The notes beneath the pieces were generated by a model, which was given only the letters and a program-made list of their open reading frames with translations, ran no database searches and was not told where the DNA came from. 64,000 nucleotides of DNA from positions 1,296,501 to 1,360,500 of the forward strand of contig CALZFC010000087.1 of the NCBI GenBank assembly GCA_945643635.1. Direction: 5' to 3'. Shown here in pieces: positions 32,714-44,494 of this stretch. The translations under genes were made by a program, and so were the position numbers. The stretch comes from Allodiplogaster sudhausi. Taxonomy: Eukaryota > Nematoda > Chromadorea > Rhabditida > Diplogasteridae. Position 1 is the first letter of the stretch, and every line of letters starts with the position of its first letter.

Positions 32714-33715
32714 GAGAAAGAAGCACTGGAGAAAGCGAGAAGAAATTCCCGCCCTCCCAGTCGTGGCAATCCACAGGTTCCCATACAGACTCTTTCTTTC
32801 GTTCTTCTTAACTAACATATGCATTTCTTGCTTGTAATCCCTCATGTTATCTCTTACTTTCTTTCTCTGATTGTGTTGTCTTCCGTTTGCAGCCTCGAAA
32901 CGATTCCTTCCCCCAGCGGACAATTGTGGCGATTCCCTCTTCAGACGAAAGAATCACCGGCAACTTCCCCAATCCGAACTTTTCTTTATCTGACGACGAG
33001 GATGAAATCATGGGCAGCAATTCTCTCAAAGCTTCGCCTGCTTTGGTCTAGCAATCCTTGCAATCCTCACACAGGCGTTCTATGTCTTTTTTTAACTTTC
33101 CACTTTTAATGCAATATGCAGATTTCGTAAATAAATAAAAAAGATTTTAATTTTTTCATCACCCCGTTGCACAAGTCTTCAGGAGATCGTGATAATTCCT
33201 TTATACTGGTGTATAAACAGAGTGAGCGGAAGATATATCCACGCATACATATCAAATAATAACGAATGATTAACCCGCTAAAATGTCTAGTCTGTTATTT
33301 AACTGATTTACCGAATAAACGGAATAGGAAAGTCAGTGCCTAAAGTGGACGGAAGAAAGGAAAGGAGAGATTCCCCAGAGAAGAGAGGAAGAGAAGGAGA
33401 GAGAAGATATCTTTGCCATGGTGGATGCACTATGAACACCGATTCTGTTTCTCCATTCCCATAGTTATTACCACTTTCCATTGTTGGTGACCCTTCAGTT
33501 ACTTGACTGTGGTCGTTACTGCATTCTTCTACGTCAAATGATGGTCGCTATTACATCTCCATATTTCTAAATCTTCCCTTTCTCTTATCTATTACTCTTT
33601 ATCAATGCAAGAAATTTTTATACATGACTGAAATTGCCTTTCCAAGTGTCTTTAATTATTTTGATGTCGATAAGTACTTAATATATTTTGTTGGCCATTC
33701 TTGAATATTCATATT

Positions 33716-33818
33716 CCTCATCATTTAATTTTCATGTTGCTTAAATTTTCCTTTCATTTTGTTTCCTATCCACAAAATGAAAGGAAAATTTAAGCAACAT
33801 GAAAATTAAATGATGAGG
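33716..33818. repeat. Perfect 47-bp hairpin
   Basis: The arms 33716-33762 and 33772-33818 are exact reverse complements (starting CCTCATCATTTAATTTTCAT), with a 9-base loop TTCCTATCC. The hairpin is intergenic. No gene is supported in 33060-34330. Confidence 0.95.
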
Positions 33819-34334
33819 AAATAAGGGCGAAGCGAAAGAGGGAGATGCCAGCGCTTTCTTACGGTTCTTTGCCACTTTCCAGTGTTTCGTGAGGAGATTG
33901 CCAGCCATCTTGGATAGCTGAATTTTGTAGGAGTAAATGAGAGCGAATCCTTTCCACAAAGAACAAGGACATGGACGAGAAATGAACTAAAGGAGCCAAT
34001 ATTGTGGTTTGTGAATTAACATGCAGGAGCAATTCTATGAATTGATCGAGAGATTAAGAAATTGACTGCACTTAATTAACGCGAAAAATAGTGTCTGACA
34101 ATATTTGTAATGTACTAGTGTATTTTACTTTAAAATTAATAAATGAAAGAATGATGAAAAGCAAGCCAACCACAGCCTTTTCGAATAAGCTTTGAATTTC
34201 TCCAACCTGGTTTCTCACTTTCTTTCAAACAAGTAGAATTCCTTGCTTTTCTTAGCTTTGTTGATGGTTGTTCTGGGCGGTAAATTTTCTGCCCTTTAGT
34301 CCTTTTCCTCCATTTAGTATTGCAGACTGCAAAG

Positions 34335-35647
34335 ATGACTTCGGCAGATCTGATTGACACTAATAAAATGCAAGTGGACCACGTAGACAACGACGCTTCT
34401 GGAGACGCGAAGATTGTCGACACCGAGGACAGGGAGGAGTACTTCGTCAAACCACTCTACACCTACTACTGTCACTGCGGCCAGGCAGAAACCATTTCAT
34501 CTTTTCAATTTATCCGTTTGGCTGTTTATAGCTACTCCTTGCTTCCAATAGGAAAACTCAGGTTTCGTATTCAGTTCCTTGATACCTTAAGATGGTGATG
34601 ATCTGCGACACTCTCCACACGAGATTACCTCTTCGGAAACGTGATGGAGCGCGTGTCATCGACCCGGCAAGGACAACGACTAAGATCTTCGCCGTCGCCG
34701 GGGATACTGTCTACATTAGAAGGTTCCGTTTTATTGAGAATTTACTTATTTAAAACTATATTTTATATTATTTTAATCGGTCTTTACCTAGTTCGATATT
34801 CCACGAAAACATCTCTGCTAAGATAATTGTGTTCGGTAGAATTATCATGCTATCGATTCCTTTGTACACTGCTGGTTTTGGATGCCTACAATGACTCGTT
34901 TATATTGTAATTGAGATAACTTACAGGGAAGGACTAGGATTGGAGCAGCAGTACAGGAAGAATTGTAAGGGGTGCGGAGTTCCGCTTTACTATCAACACC
35001 CCTTCAATCTCAAGATCACATTCATCTTCAAGAATGCACTGCTCTCTGCACAAGAAGTCGGCGGTTTTTCGGGCAAGAATGAGGAGCAAAGAGCAAAGAA
35101 GGTTTGCACTTATTCATCTTCTTACGATTAGTGTTTCAACTCACATCATAATTGTTTGCCGCTAACCCTTTCATTCAGAATCCATTCATACTGGAATCTT
35201 TTTAAGCGTACAGACAATTTCTTATTCTATGCAGAAAATGCGTCTTGTGATTCTCAGGTGATCATGACAAAACACGTGAAGAACCAAGGTCGGCATGGGT
35301 CAGTGACAGTTTCGACCGTGGAAGAAGAAGAAGACGAGATCGAAGCTGTCAGTCTCTTCTTTTCTCCCCCTCTTTATGCTTCTTCTTTCATCTTCAAGCT
35401 AAACACAAATAGCAAACGTTTTCAAGGAAGTCGTAGGGATAAAAGCATAGAATAGAATGATGAAGTCATGTGAACAAGTATGAGAATGCAATAAGATTCG
35501 AATGATTGTTTATAGCGAGAGACAGCCGAGAGTTACTCTCTGAACGCACGGATCGTACAGCAACATCTGAAGAAGACCGGCCGTCCCTCTTCATCGGAAG
35601 CTATGGGGCCACCCACGAAGGCCGCCAGGAGGGGCACTCTTCTTTGA
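34335..35647 (+). CDS. STEEP1: STEEP1 (CXorf56 family, STING trafficking factor)
   Basis: Five exons give 225 residues: 34335-34484, 34592-34722, 34927-35101, 35258-35347 and 35516-35647 (TGA). The pattern is that of the conserved CXorf56 family. [11 protein letters not shown] is followed by [13 protein letters not shown], then [17 protein letters not shown], giving the two CxC/CxxC metal-like pairs. [11 protein letters not shown], then [16 protein letters not shown] and the [12 protein letters not shown] tail follow. In vertebrates the protein promotes ER exit of STING; its role in an animal without that pathway is unknown. An alternative ATG at 34320 is in frame. The first intron starts with GC (CAG|GCAGAA), needed to join CGQ to MVMIC as the family requires. 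Confidence 0.9.
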
Positions 35648-37132
35648 CTTACTATTACTTTTCTCTTCTTCTCATCTTATACGAGTTCTCTTCCACGATA
35701 AACTATTACATATCTTTATACCTTTTCAACATTGCTTAGCATATTTGCTTTTCATGGTTGGGTGGATATTGAAGATCTCTTACAAACATGGCACACGTGA
35801 GGTTTCCAATGCACTGGAGGGGCGGGGGAAGGCTGCCTTCTGTCTGCAACAATCCACGGGAGTGCAGGCAAGGCTAGAAATAGAAGTTTATAATAGGAAC
35901 AAAATGGTCTGCCTCTTGAGGGCAGCGGTGGATCCAATCATTTTACTCACTCCTCGAAACATTTCGACCATCTCAGTCTTCTTTGTCCTCACTCTATCTC
36001 TTTCTCGCTCTCTATCTCACTCTCATACACACACACTCTCTCTCTCTAACACTCTCTGTCTCTCTTCCTCTCCCCTCTCTTTCTCGCTCTCTATCTCACT
36101 CTCGCACTCACTATCTCTCTTCCTCTTTCTTCCAGAGTTATTCTCTCTCCCTCTGAATTGATGATATGCATCAGTGCTCTCGGTTCATTTAGAGCACATT
36201 GGCATGCAAGAATTGTGTAGGCGGGCATTCTCTTTTGTATTGCCAGAAAGTGGAAGAATCCACTCTGCTTCTTCTATTATTGGAATGACCGGCACAACAC
36301 TTGGAGACAATTTATTTGCTTGGCTCGTGATGGAAGAAGTATAAGTGGAGAGGAGGGAAAGGCTTTCTTTCTCGACTTCCCTCACCATCCCGGATAGTCT
36401 TGTTCGCGGTAAGAGAATGCAGCTAGACGGCCATCCCTCTTCGAGCTACCCAGCAGAGAGTTCAGAGCCTCCTGAAAGAAGTACCCACTTTCTTCCTTCT
36501 TTAGAAGATCGTGGATTGGAAATGAAAAGCGAGCATATACATACTTGAGATATACCCCCTTCTCTCTCAGTCTCTCTCTCTCTATCTCTCTCTCACGCTC
36601 TCTCTTTCTTGCTTTCGTTCTCACACACTCCTTCGTCCAACTGCTGCCTTCTACATATTGCATCCAAGCAAGGAGTCGCTTACACCTCTTTCCACCTGTT
36701 CCTACCTCTGATTAGCAAGAGAGTGACAAGGAATGCCTACCTGTATCCTCGTCATCGAGCCATGGGGAGCTGCGGAGCAAAGACAAGAGAAGAAGAAGAG
36801 GGCGAGCAGCAGAAGAAGCCTCCTTTCCATTCCACCCGATGAGTGAGTCTCCTCAACCACACTTATTAAGATGAGATTGGAAGAGGAATGGGGGCAGCAG
36901 CGAAGGGAAGTGGGCGAAGGACTACTAACTGCGCATCCATCTCACTCTTTGTCATGTCCATCTCCGTCCACCCACTCCCCCCTCCCCCCTCTCTCCCTCT
37001 CTCTCTTTCTTTTCTTCAACCATGCAAGGGAAGACGAGACAAGTTGACGCGTCTGACGTCTCACTTTAAAAGGCGCGGATTATGGAAACGCGTCGAAAGC
37101 TGCTGCAGCCACCGCAACACTTGGCGGAAACG

Positions 37133-37169
<37 letters not shown>

Positions 37170-38131
37170 CAGAGAGGCAGAGAGAAATGGAGAGAAATGC
37201 AGAGAGGGAGAGAAAGAGAGACAGGGAGAGAGAGAAGCAGGGAAGGAGAGGGAGAGAGAGAGAGAGAGAGAGAGAGACATTCCGACAGAGAAGTAGCGAA
37301 GGGATTTAAGAAGCATGATGAGGCTTGAGGGACTAATAAGGAAAGAGGTAAAATTCACACGTTTCTTCAGAGAAGTCAGACCGAATGTCCAGTCTTTAAG
37401 ATATGTGAATGTATTACAGTGTGAAGGTTCGAGAGCAGACTGAGAATGAGTTAGATGTACAAGTGTATAAATAGCCAAGGAATTGTATAAACAAAATAAT
37501 AACCGGCAACATGGAAATTCGTTCTTCCTTCCCCCTTCTGCACTGCCGATACTCAAAAGCCCAAGTGGGCGGGGCGAAACTAAAGGGGGCGGAGCCATGT
37601 CTCGAGTTCGGTAATAATGATGCCGTCATTGTGTATACCGAAAGCCAGGATTAAGTTAGCTCCTTAATGTCGGTGCTCTCTTTGCTGGCCTGTCTCTTCC
37701 TCTTCTGTTTTCCGTTCCATTACTCTTATTATTTTATATTCCTATTATTTTCTCCCTCTTGATAGTTGTTCGAAATGGAAGAAGGAACTACAAATATATC
37801 GTACGTACATACAAATCTGTAAAGATCAAAGTGTGATGCGTTGAGTGGATAACACAATAAATGTTCAAAATACTAGTGCGAAAGAACTCGAGAACAATCA
37901 GCGGTTCTACAAATATCTGCAGAGGAATCACGCCCTTCCAGTGGCCTCGTACTATGAAGTTCCCCTGAGGGCTCCTTCAATTGAAATTACCTTGCATGAA
38001 CCGATGTATTCTGCAGAATTCTTCTGATAAGCTGTTTTCTTTTCTTTTTCTTTTGTGTGTTTTTCTTATGTGTGTGGGTTTTAATATCTGAAATTTTAAC
38101 TGATACAATCATTTTGTGGATTAAAAAACCT
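35648..38131. other. Intergenic or unassigned, with repeats
   Basis: CT tracts lie at 35990-36150 and 36560-36620, and a long GA tract at 37137-37290. A short open stretch at about 36195-36345 (LPESGRIHSASS... ending TAA) has an acceptor-like start but no partner exon. Two GC-box-like GGGCGG motifs occur at about 37567 and 37588. No gene can be supported. Confidence 0.4.
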
Positions 38132-38139
38132 ATCACAAC

Positions 38140-38592
38140 CAGAGATGGTGAATGGCCCAAAAATTTTGGCCCGGCCCGTCGGGCCAAGGTCTGTGCCGGC
38201 CCGGCCCGAACCATTTCCTGGCCCTAGAATTTTGGGCCCGGCCCGGCCCGTGGGCCCGTTTGAGCCCGATTAAAAAAAAATTCTGGGAAAAAAAGTTCGA
38301 CGAGTTACAAAGTGTTTTTAAATTCATAAATTCAGAATTTTTCATGCTCGTGCTATGAACATTCATTTTAATGTATAGAAAAAGACTTTTAGGGGGAAAA
38401 ATAAACAAATGAAGAAAGTTTTGCTCTTAACAATGCCACCAGTCGTCCTGACTGGACTACAACTTATCGGGCTCAAACGGGCTCACGGGCCCGCCCAACT
38501 TTGTTGGGCCCGGCCCGGGGCCCTGGGAAACTTAGCCGGCCCGGCCCGCGGGCCCGCCAGGGCCGGGCCGGGCCGGGCCGTTACCATCTCTG
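38140..38592. mobile_element. hAT-type non-autonomous element, 453 bp, GGCC-rich
   Basis: The ends CAGAGATGG...CCATCTCTG form short inverted repeats. The octamer ATCACAAC occurs on both sides (38132-38139 and 38593-38600), the 8-bp target duplication of hAT transposons. Inside are GC-rich arrays of GGCCCGGCCC that are largely inverted relative to each other (38168-38270 versus 38460-38580) around an AT-rich middle. There is no transposase frame, so an hAT transposase elsewhere in the genome would be needed to move it. Confidence 0.92.
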
Positions 38593-39047
38593 ATCACAAC
38601 ACATTCTTTTCAGATACGGATTTTTTGTCTAAAAATGCATAAATGTTGATTCGGAGATAACTTCTTCATTCCGAATTATCTTATATGAAGGGCTGCTATC
38701 TACATGCAAAAACTAGAATTTTTGAATTTTATTAGAGTTTCTGGCAGTTCATTGGGCAGAAAAATAAGAAACGAAAATGTAGTGCAGGTAGTATCAACGA
38801 AAATATTTCGCGGACGCATAGGAGTCTCAAAAAGATTATCCTTTAGTTTCACTGAAAGTACGGTGCCGAAGGTTTCGTGATGCCGCATGAAATTCAATTT
38901 CTGCTTGTACATATGTATACTTTGGTCGTCCGTTGTTTTCTTATCGTTTCATGTTATTAAGATCGTTTTGTCCAAGTAGCGGACGTTGAGCAGACGAAGG
39001 AGCGAGCAAAGTAATTTAGCGGATTTGGAGTGGCGGCAGCCACAGAG

Positions 39048-39267
39048 ATGGCCACGCGAAGCAGCGGTCGGCGGGGTGCGGGGAGTGATGGAGCGGAAGC
39101 ATTGAAGCCTTCCATGATTCATCTCGCTCCGCTTGGCCGTCTCAAGGAGGAATGCATTCGACTTGGTCTCCCCGTCAATGGCTCCAAAACGGCTCTGGCT
39201 GATCGGCTGCAGGAATATCATGATCTTGGCGGTGTCCTTCCAACGGAAACACTTTACAAAACGGAGG

Positions 39268-39310
<43 letters not shown>

Positions 39311-42300
39311 GTTTATAGCGTTAATATATGACATTCGGTGATGTGTTTAAAAACGTCTTTTAAATTGCTGTTGAAGGAGCCAGCTATGGGATCTCCAGTA
39401 AAGAAGAAGCGGAGATCTTCTCCTAGTTTGAACAAGTCCGTTGAAAAGAAACCGAAAGGGTCCAAGAAGAAACAAGCGGAAACAGCTACTGTCGAATCTC
39501 TCGAAGTCGAACCTGAGGAAGTTGGCTTCTCTATTCGTTACGCAGTTAGTTTTCTCGGCTAATTTTTAGTTCGCAATGCTTGTATTCAATAAATATATTA
39601 CTTTCAGAGAAATTTTGGTATAATTCGGTTACTCCTGAAATATTTATTAGTCTTAATTTTGCTATTGCTTATTTCTTTGGCATACAGTTAATGCCCTGAT
39701 ATAGGACGATGCTAACAAGGATGTGGAAAGCGACGATGATAACGTTCCCCTCATTCAACTTGGAAATAAAGCCACTGAAAAAGTTAGTTTAAAATTATTT
39801 CCATTCTGTAAGGAATCCTTTCTTTTCATCGTGTGATCGTGGCTGCTTTACAGCAGAGTCCGCGAAAGAGACCACGGCAAGAGATTCAGGAAGACAGTGC
39901 CATGCGAGACACGGGAGAACTACTTGATAAGGTATCAATCCATTTCTCTCAGATTCTTTAAGCACGCGGTAGTCAAATGTTTGATATGGCCAATCGGCTT
40001 CTTTATTACTTTGCATTTTGGACTACCGTCATGCTTCTGTAACTTTATTTTGAACTTTTTTGATGCAAGGTTCTCCGCTTAACAGAAAGTTTGATCCAGG
40101 GCGATTCCGAATGGGTTCCCGAGGGGATGGAGAAGGGGCCGAGAAGCTCACAAAGTGAGAAACGTCTGTCACCGAAGAAAATTGCAAAGTGGGAAGTGGA
40201 TTCTCCTCCTCCGCTGAAGAAGACCGCCTCCACAGGTAACGATCTTCCTTTTAATTTTTTTTTAATACTGGCATTGACATCATTTACTTTTCTCTCAGAA
40301 TTTGTTGTAATATGGCACATTTCATTGTTTTTAATAGAGCACTACTTTGAAGATTGGGAGGTTATCTTTTAGGAGATCATTTGTGTCCTTGCAGAGGAAT
40401 TCGACAAGACGAAACAACTAATATTCGGCAGCGAATTGAAGAAAGTGAAGAAGGAATCATCTGAAACTTCATCCGAGTCCTCAGATGTAGAGAAAGAGTG
40501 GAGGAGGAGGGAAGAAAAGGAGAGACGAAGGAAGGAAGAGAACGTGAGAAAGGGAGAGAAAGAGAAAGACTCTCCCGAAGGAAATATCAGGGAAGTGAGG
40601 GCAGCAGATATCAAGAAGGAATCGGAAAGGAGGAAAGAGAAGCCGATCACCGCTGTGTGGGTGGAGTACCTTCAGGAGAAGGTGAGAATCGCATTTAAAA
40701 GAGCAATGAATCCTTTGATATTGATCTGATCATCTGCTAATTACTAGGAAGCAACGAAGCAAGGAGTGAAAAGTGGAGTTGAGAAGACTACCGCCGAGGC
40801 TGACACTTCTTTGGAACGAGAAGAGCAGCCGAAGACGACAGACGAACGGAAGAAGTCGGCATTCGGCCCTCGTGTTCCTCCCCCCTCCCAGTCTCGTCCT
40901 ATGCCTCCTATTCAGCAAGAAGTACACCGTTTATACTTATACTATTATACTTCCTTTTATACTTATACTATTATACTTACAATATCCTCTTCATGCACAA
41001 TTTTAATGTTCTTTTGTCGAGTTAAGGTGGACCTCCTGGGTAATATTATCGGCAAACAACACGAGTTGCTGCAGAAGAGGCTACAGACAAATGAGGAGGC
41101 TGAGATGGAGAAGGTGAGGTCACCTCACATCAGCTCCTTTAAAGATTAATGTATTTTGTCACATTATCGATTTGACGGAAAGGACATTTGAAACTTAATT
41201 TTCAGATAAGGATACAGGCCCAGCTAAGGCACGGGACAATTGAACGGCAAGAGGAACATTCAAGGGAAGAACGGATAAGACTTGAGAAGCAAAAAGAGAA
41301 GGAGAAGAGGGAGCGAGAGAAAGAGAAAGAGCGAAAAGAGAGGGAGTCTCGATCTTCTTCCTTCTCCCTCGCACCGCCTCCACCCACTCCCAAACCCCGA
41401 CTACCTATCCCAGGACCGCCGCCGGGGCCCAAACCGCAGCAAAGAAAGGTATGGTAGAGAATTATTGAAGAGATTGTGTAATGGCTGATGATCAGGAGGA
41501 AGTGACTGAGAATGCGACGACTGGGAAGGCAGTGGACGACTCCCCTCCCACTCCAGAGTACGAGCCACTCGAGGAAGAAGGAAAGACAAACACGGGGGAG
41601 AACTCGGTCAAGGGAGAAGTTCTGGCTGCCATCGAGCAGAGTACAGTCTCCGATCACACAGGTTTTACTTTACAACTTAATCACGTTTGATAGAATGAAT
41701 GACAAAATCAACATTCCCCAAGCGAGTCTTTTTCTGACTGTTATAATGCCACAGATGCTACGAAAGCGGATGAGAGAGCGGAGGAGGCTGAAGAGAACGA
41801 AGATGAAGGGGAGAGGTGCACTGGCCATCTGCTGCCGAGGACGCCTGGCGCTGATAGTCAAGTGGTTTCCCAGTTCAGCCATGCTCTGCTAAGAGTTCTT
41901 CAGCAACGGCAACTCAAGGACCAAATAGGCATCTACCTTTTCTACCAAATCACATTTATTTTATATTTTATAGGAAAAAAGTAACCGTTTTCGAATTCGT
42001 TATGTGAACTAGAAGAATTGAAAGAAATTGATTTCTAGAGGTGAAGAGCGTGATGAACGATCTTCTATCGCGAGTGGAAGAGAAATTGGAGAAGGAGAAG
42101 CAATGGGCGATGGCAGCGAGTCGCAGAGGAGCTGCTGCCTCAGCCGTGCACAACGGAGACTCCTCCACTCCTCCCTCCTCCTCCTCTCCTCTTTCTCTAC
42201 CTCTGCTCACCAATGACAATGGCGGATCCAATATTCCCAAGTAAGTCTGAACACGAAATTCAAAATTAATGTACTCTCTCATAGCGATGTTTGGCGGCTA

Positions 42301-44424
42301 TCTGGGTTTCGATCGGGCACTTAATATTGAATTTCCTTGGTTATAAATCAACCCCAGAGTACCGTAACTTTGTTTTCCGTGGCCCCTAAGTTAGTGCCAT
42401 CACGATTGGGTCTGTACGACCCCGGGGGTCGAGATACAGACCCTCCCTCCTCTTAGTATTTTCGTCGTAATGCCACCCTCACTAAGTCCCTCAGAAAAAA
42501 AGTCCAACTTGGTATCGCGCAACACTTCGGGATCAACAAACTGCATTAAAAAAACAAACGGAGTGAAAGGTTGTAGAACGAGCTTTATTCATATGGAACC
42601 GGCCTAAATGTCTCTTCAGCGTTTCCCGTCGACGTCTCGTCGGTGCGAGGCATCCGGGTTTAAAAGGATATAGAACAAATAAAATTTAAACAAGTCACAA
42701 CAAAACCCTTTTCAGTGTCCCTTAAATGTCCCCACTTATAGCTGACCGGGTAAACCTCGCAACTAGCTGACCGCAACGCGTCAATTACGCGTTGCGGTCA
42801 GCTAGTTGCGAGCCATTCCAAAACTCCCGTCCCGAAAGTTTGCGGGTCAACAAAGTAAACCGCGAAACGATTTATTTTTTTGCTGTTCTATTTGGTTTGT
42901 TGATCGTTTCAGTGATAACATGGGTGATTCTGCTGCGGTGTCTTCGATGTTCGTGAACGATCCGCGTGAGTTGCTCGCTCGTGCTTCCGAGCTGCTCAAG
43001 GCTTTCGATGGTTCGCGGCAACTACTGTTTCTATAGCTAGAATGAAAAGTATTGCCAGGTCGCGAGAGTGAAAGGCCTGGAGAGGCTTCTGCTGCCTCCG
43101 AGTCTTCTCCCACCCCTACAAGAGTATACGAGCAATTGATAGTGGAACCTGGCAGTTATGCTGAGGAGAAGGAGGAAAGGCCCCTCCCAGAGTTCCACGG
43201 GGAGCCTGTTCCCTCGGATGATGATGATGGCCTCTTTGAACAGGTTTTGGGTTTTTTTTTATTCACTACTCTTATTTAAAGTAAGTAAACCTCTTTATCT
43301 AGGCGGCAGGGATCAAGAAGGAAAAGAAGCCAAAACATCCGGTTGTGGAAGAAGAGGCTCCGCCCAGTCACGAGAACCTCCTCTTGGATTACTACAATGC
43401 GTGTCTTCATGTCAAGAGTGCAACGGAGAAGGAGTGGTTGGTGGAGCCCGAGGCTGCGGATGGACTGGCTCTGATGTGGGGAGGAGTCCGCACCAACTAT
43501 GGCATTCCTCTGCCTTTAAAGCTCAAAACTGGAGAATCCAGGAATATACTCGTCTTTCAAGTCAAGGTCATTTCTACCTATCTTATCGCCCTTTATTTCC
43601 TTTTACCTATATAGATTCCTTTATTTCTCACTTCATATGATTGTTCTTTTGAAGATCATTGAACACTTGCCAACTCGTCACATTCCTTTCAATGAAGTTG
43701 AGCCTCACGATGTCCGAGTTGGGTTCTCCCTCCGATCTTCTCCCAACATTGTAAGATGACATTTCATTCACTAATATCAATGAATTCGCATTCGTGTTCA
43801 TTAGATTGTTTTTTTACAGCTCTTTTTTTTCGTTCTAGTCGATGGTGTTGAATGATTATTTTTCACCTAAAGATGTCTGCGGAAGGGCATTTATTTTTAA
43901 ATAATTGTTCACTTTGCTGATTGCAACTGTTCTTTGCACCAGTGATGTTGGCGCAGGGAAGCAACATTCTCTTTTAGCTTGGCGAGTTTCCGAACTCTTT
44001 CTGCTTCTGTGCCACTGGACGAAAAGCAGTCAACAACATTTTCAGCGAGTTCGGAGACCCCTGCGATCTCAATGATGTCATCACTGCTGCCTTTGTTAGT
44101 TCACTTCCTTCTAGTTTTGCTGAAATGCTGATTATATTATGTGCTTTTGTAACCTCCCCCTCCCCCCTTATTAAGATATTCTTTGTAGGATTTGTCAAAG
44201 CAATCGATTTGGTTTTGGAAGAACTCGTCTTTGCTGGGGGAAGCGTTCTCAGGAGTGGAATTGCCCGAGGGGGACGCGCTCTTTCCACACATCGCCGTCA
44301 AGAACTGCAAGGTCGCCGTGAACCTCGGCGACTTCCCTGCCGTCTCCTCCGCGGTCACCACTGCTTGTAATGATGACATTCCCGAGTGGCCCGAGTCAGT
44401 TCAGACTGTCCTTTTATTCTCAAG

Positions 44425-44494
<70 letters not shown>

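Noticed and set aside
35745..36161. 138-residue plus-strand open frame
   Set aside because: The second half is CT-repeat translation, and the first half has no domain, no paired exon and competing frames on both strands.
36753..37136. Short frames starting MGSCGAK and MGAAAKG, like N-myristoylation starts
   Set aside because: Both stop or run into repeats within about 30-40 codons, and no downstream exon could be chained in phase.
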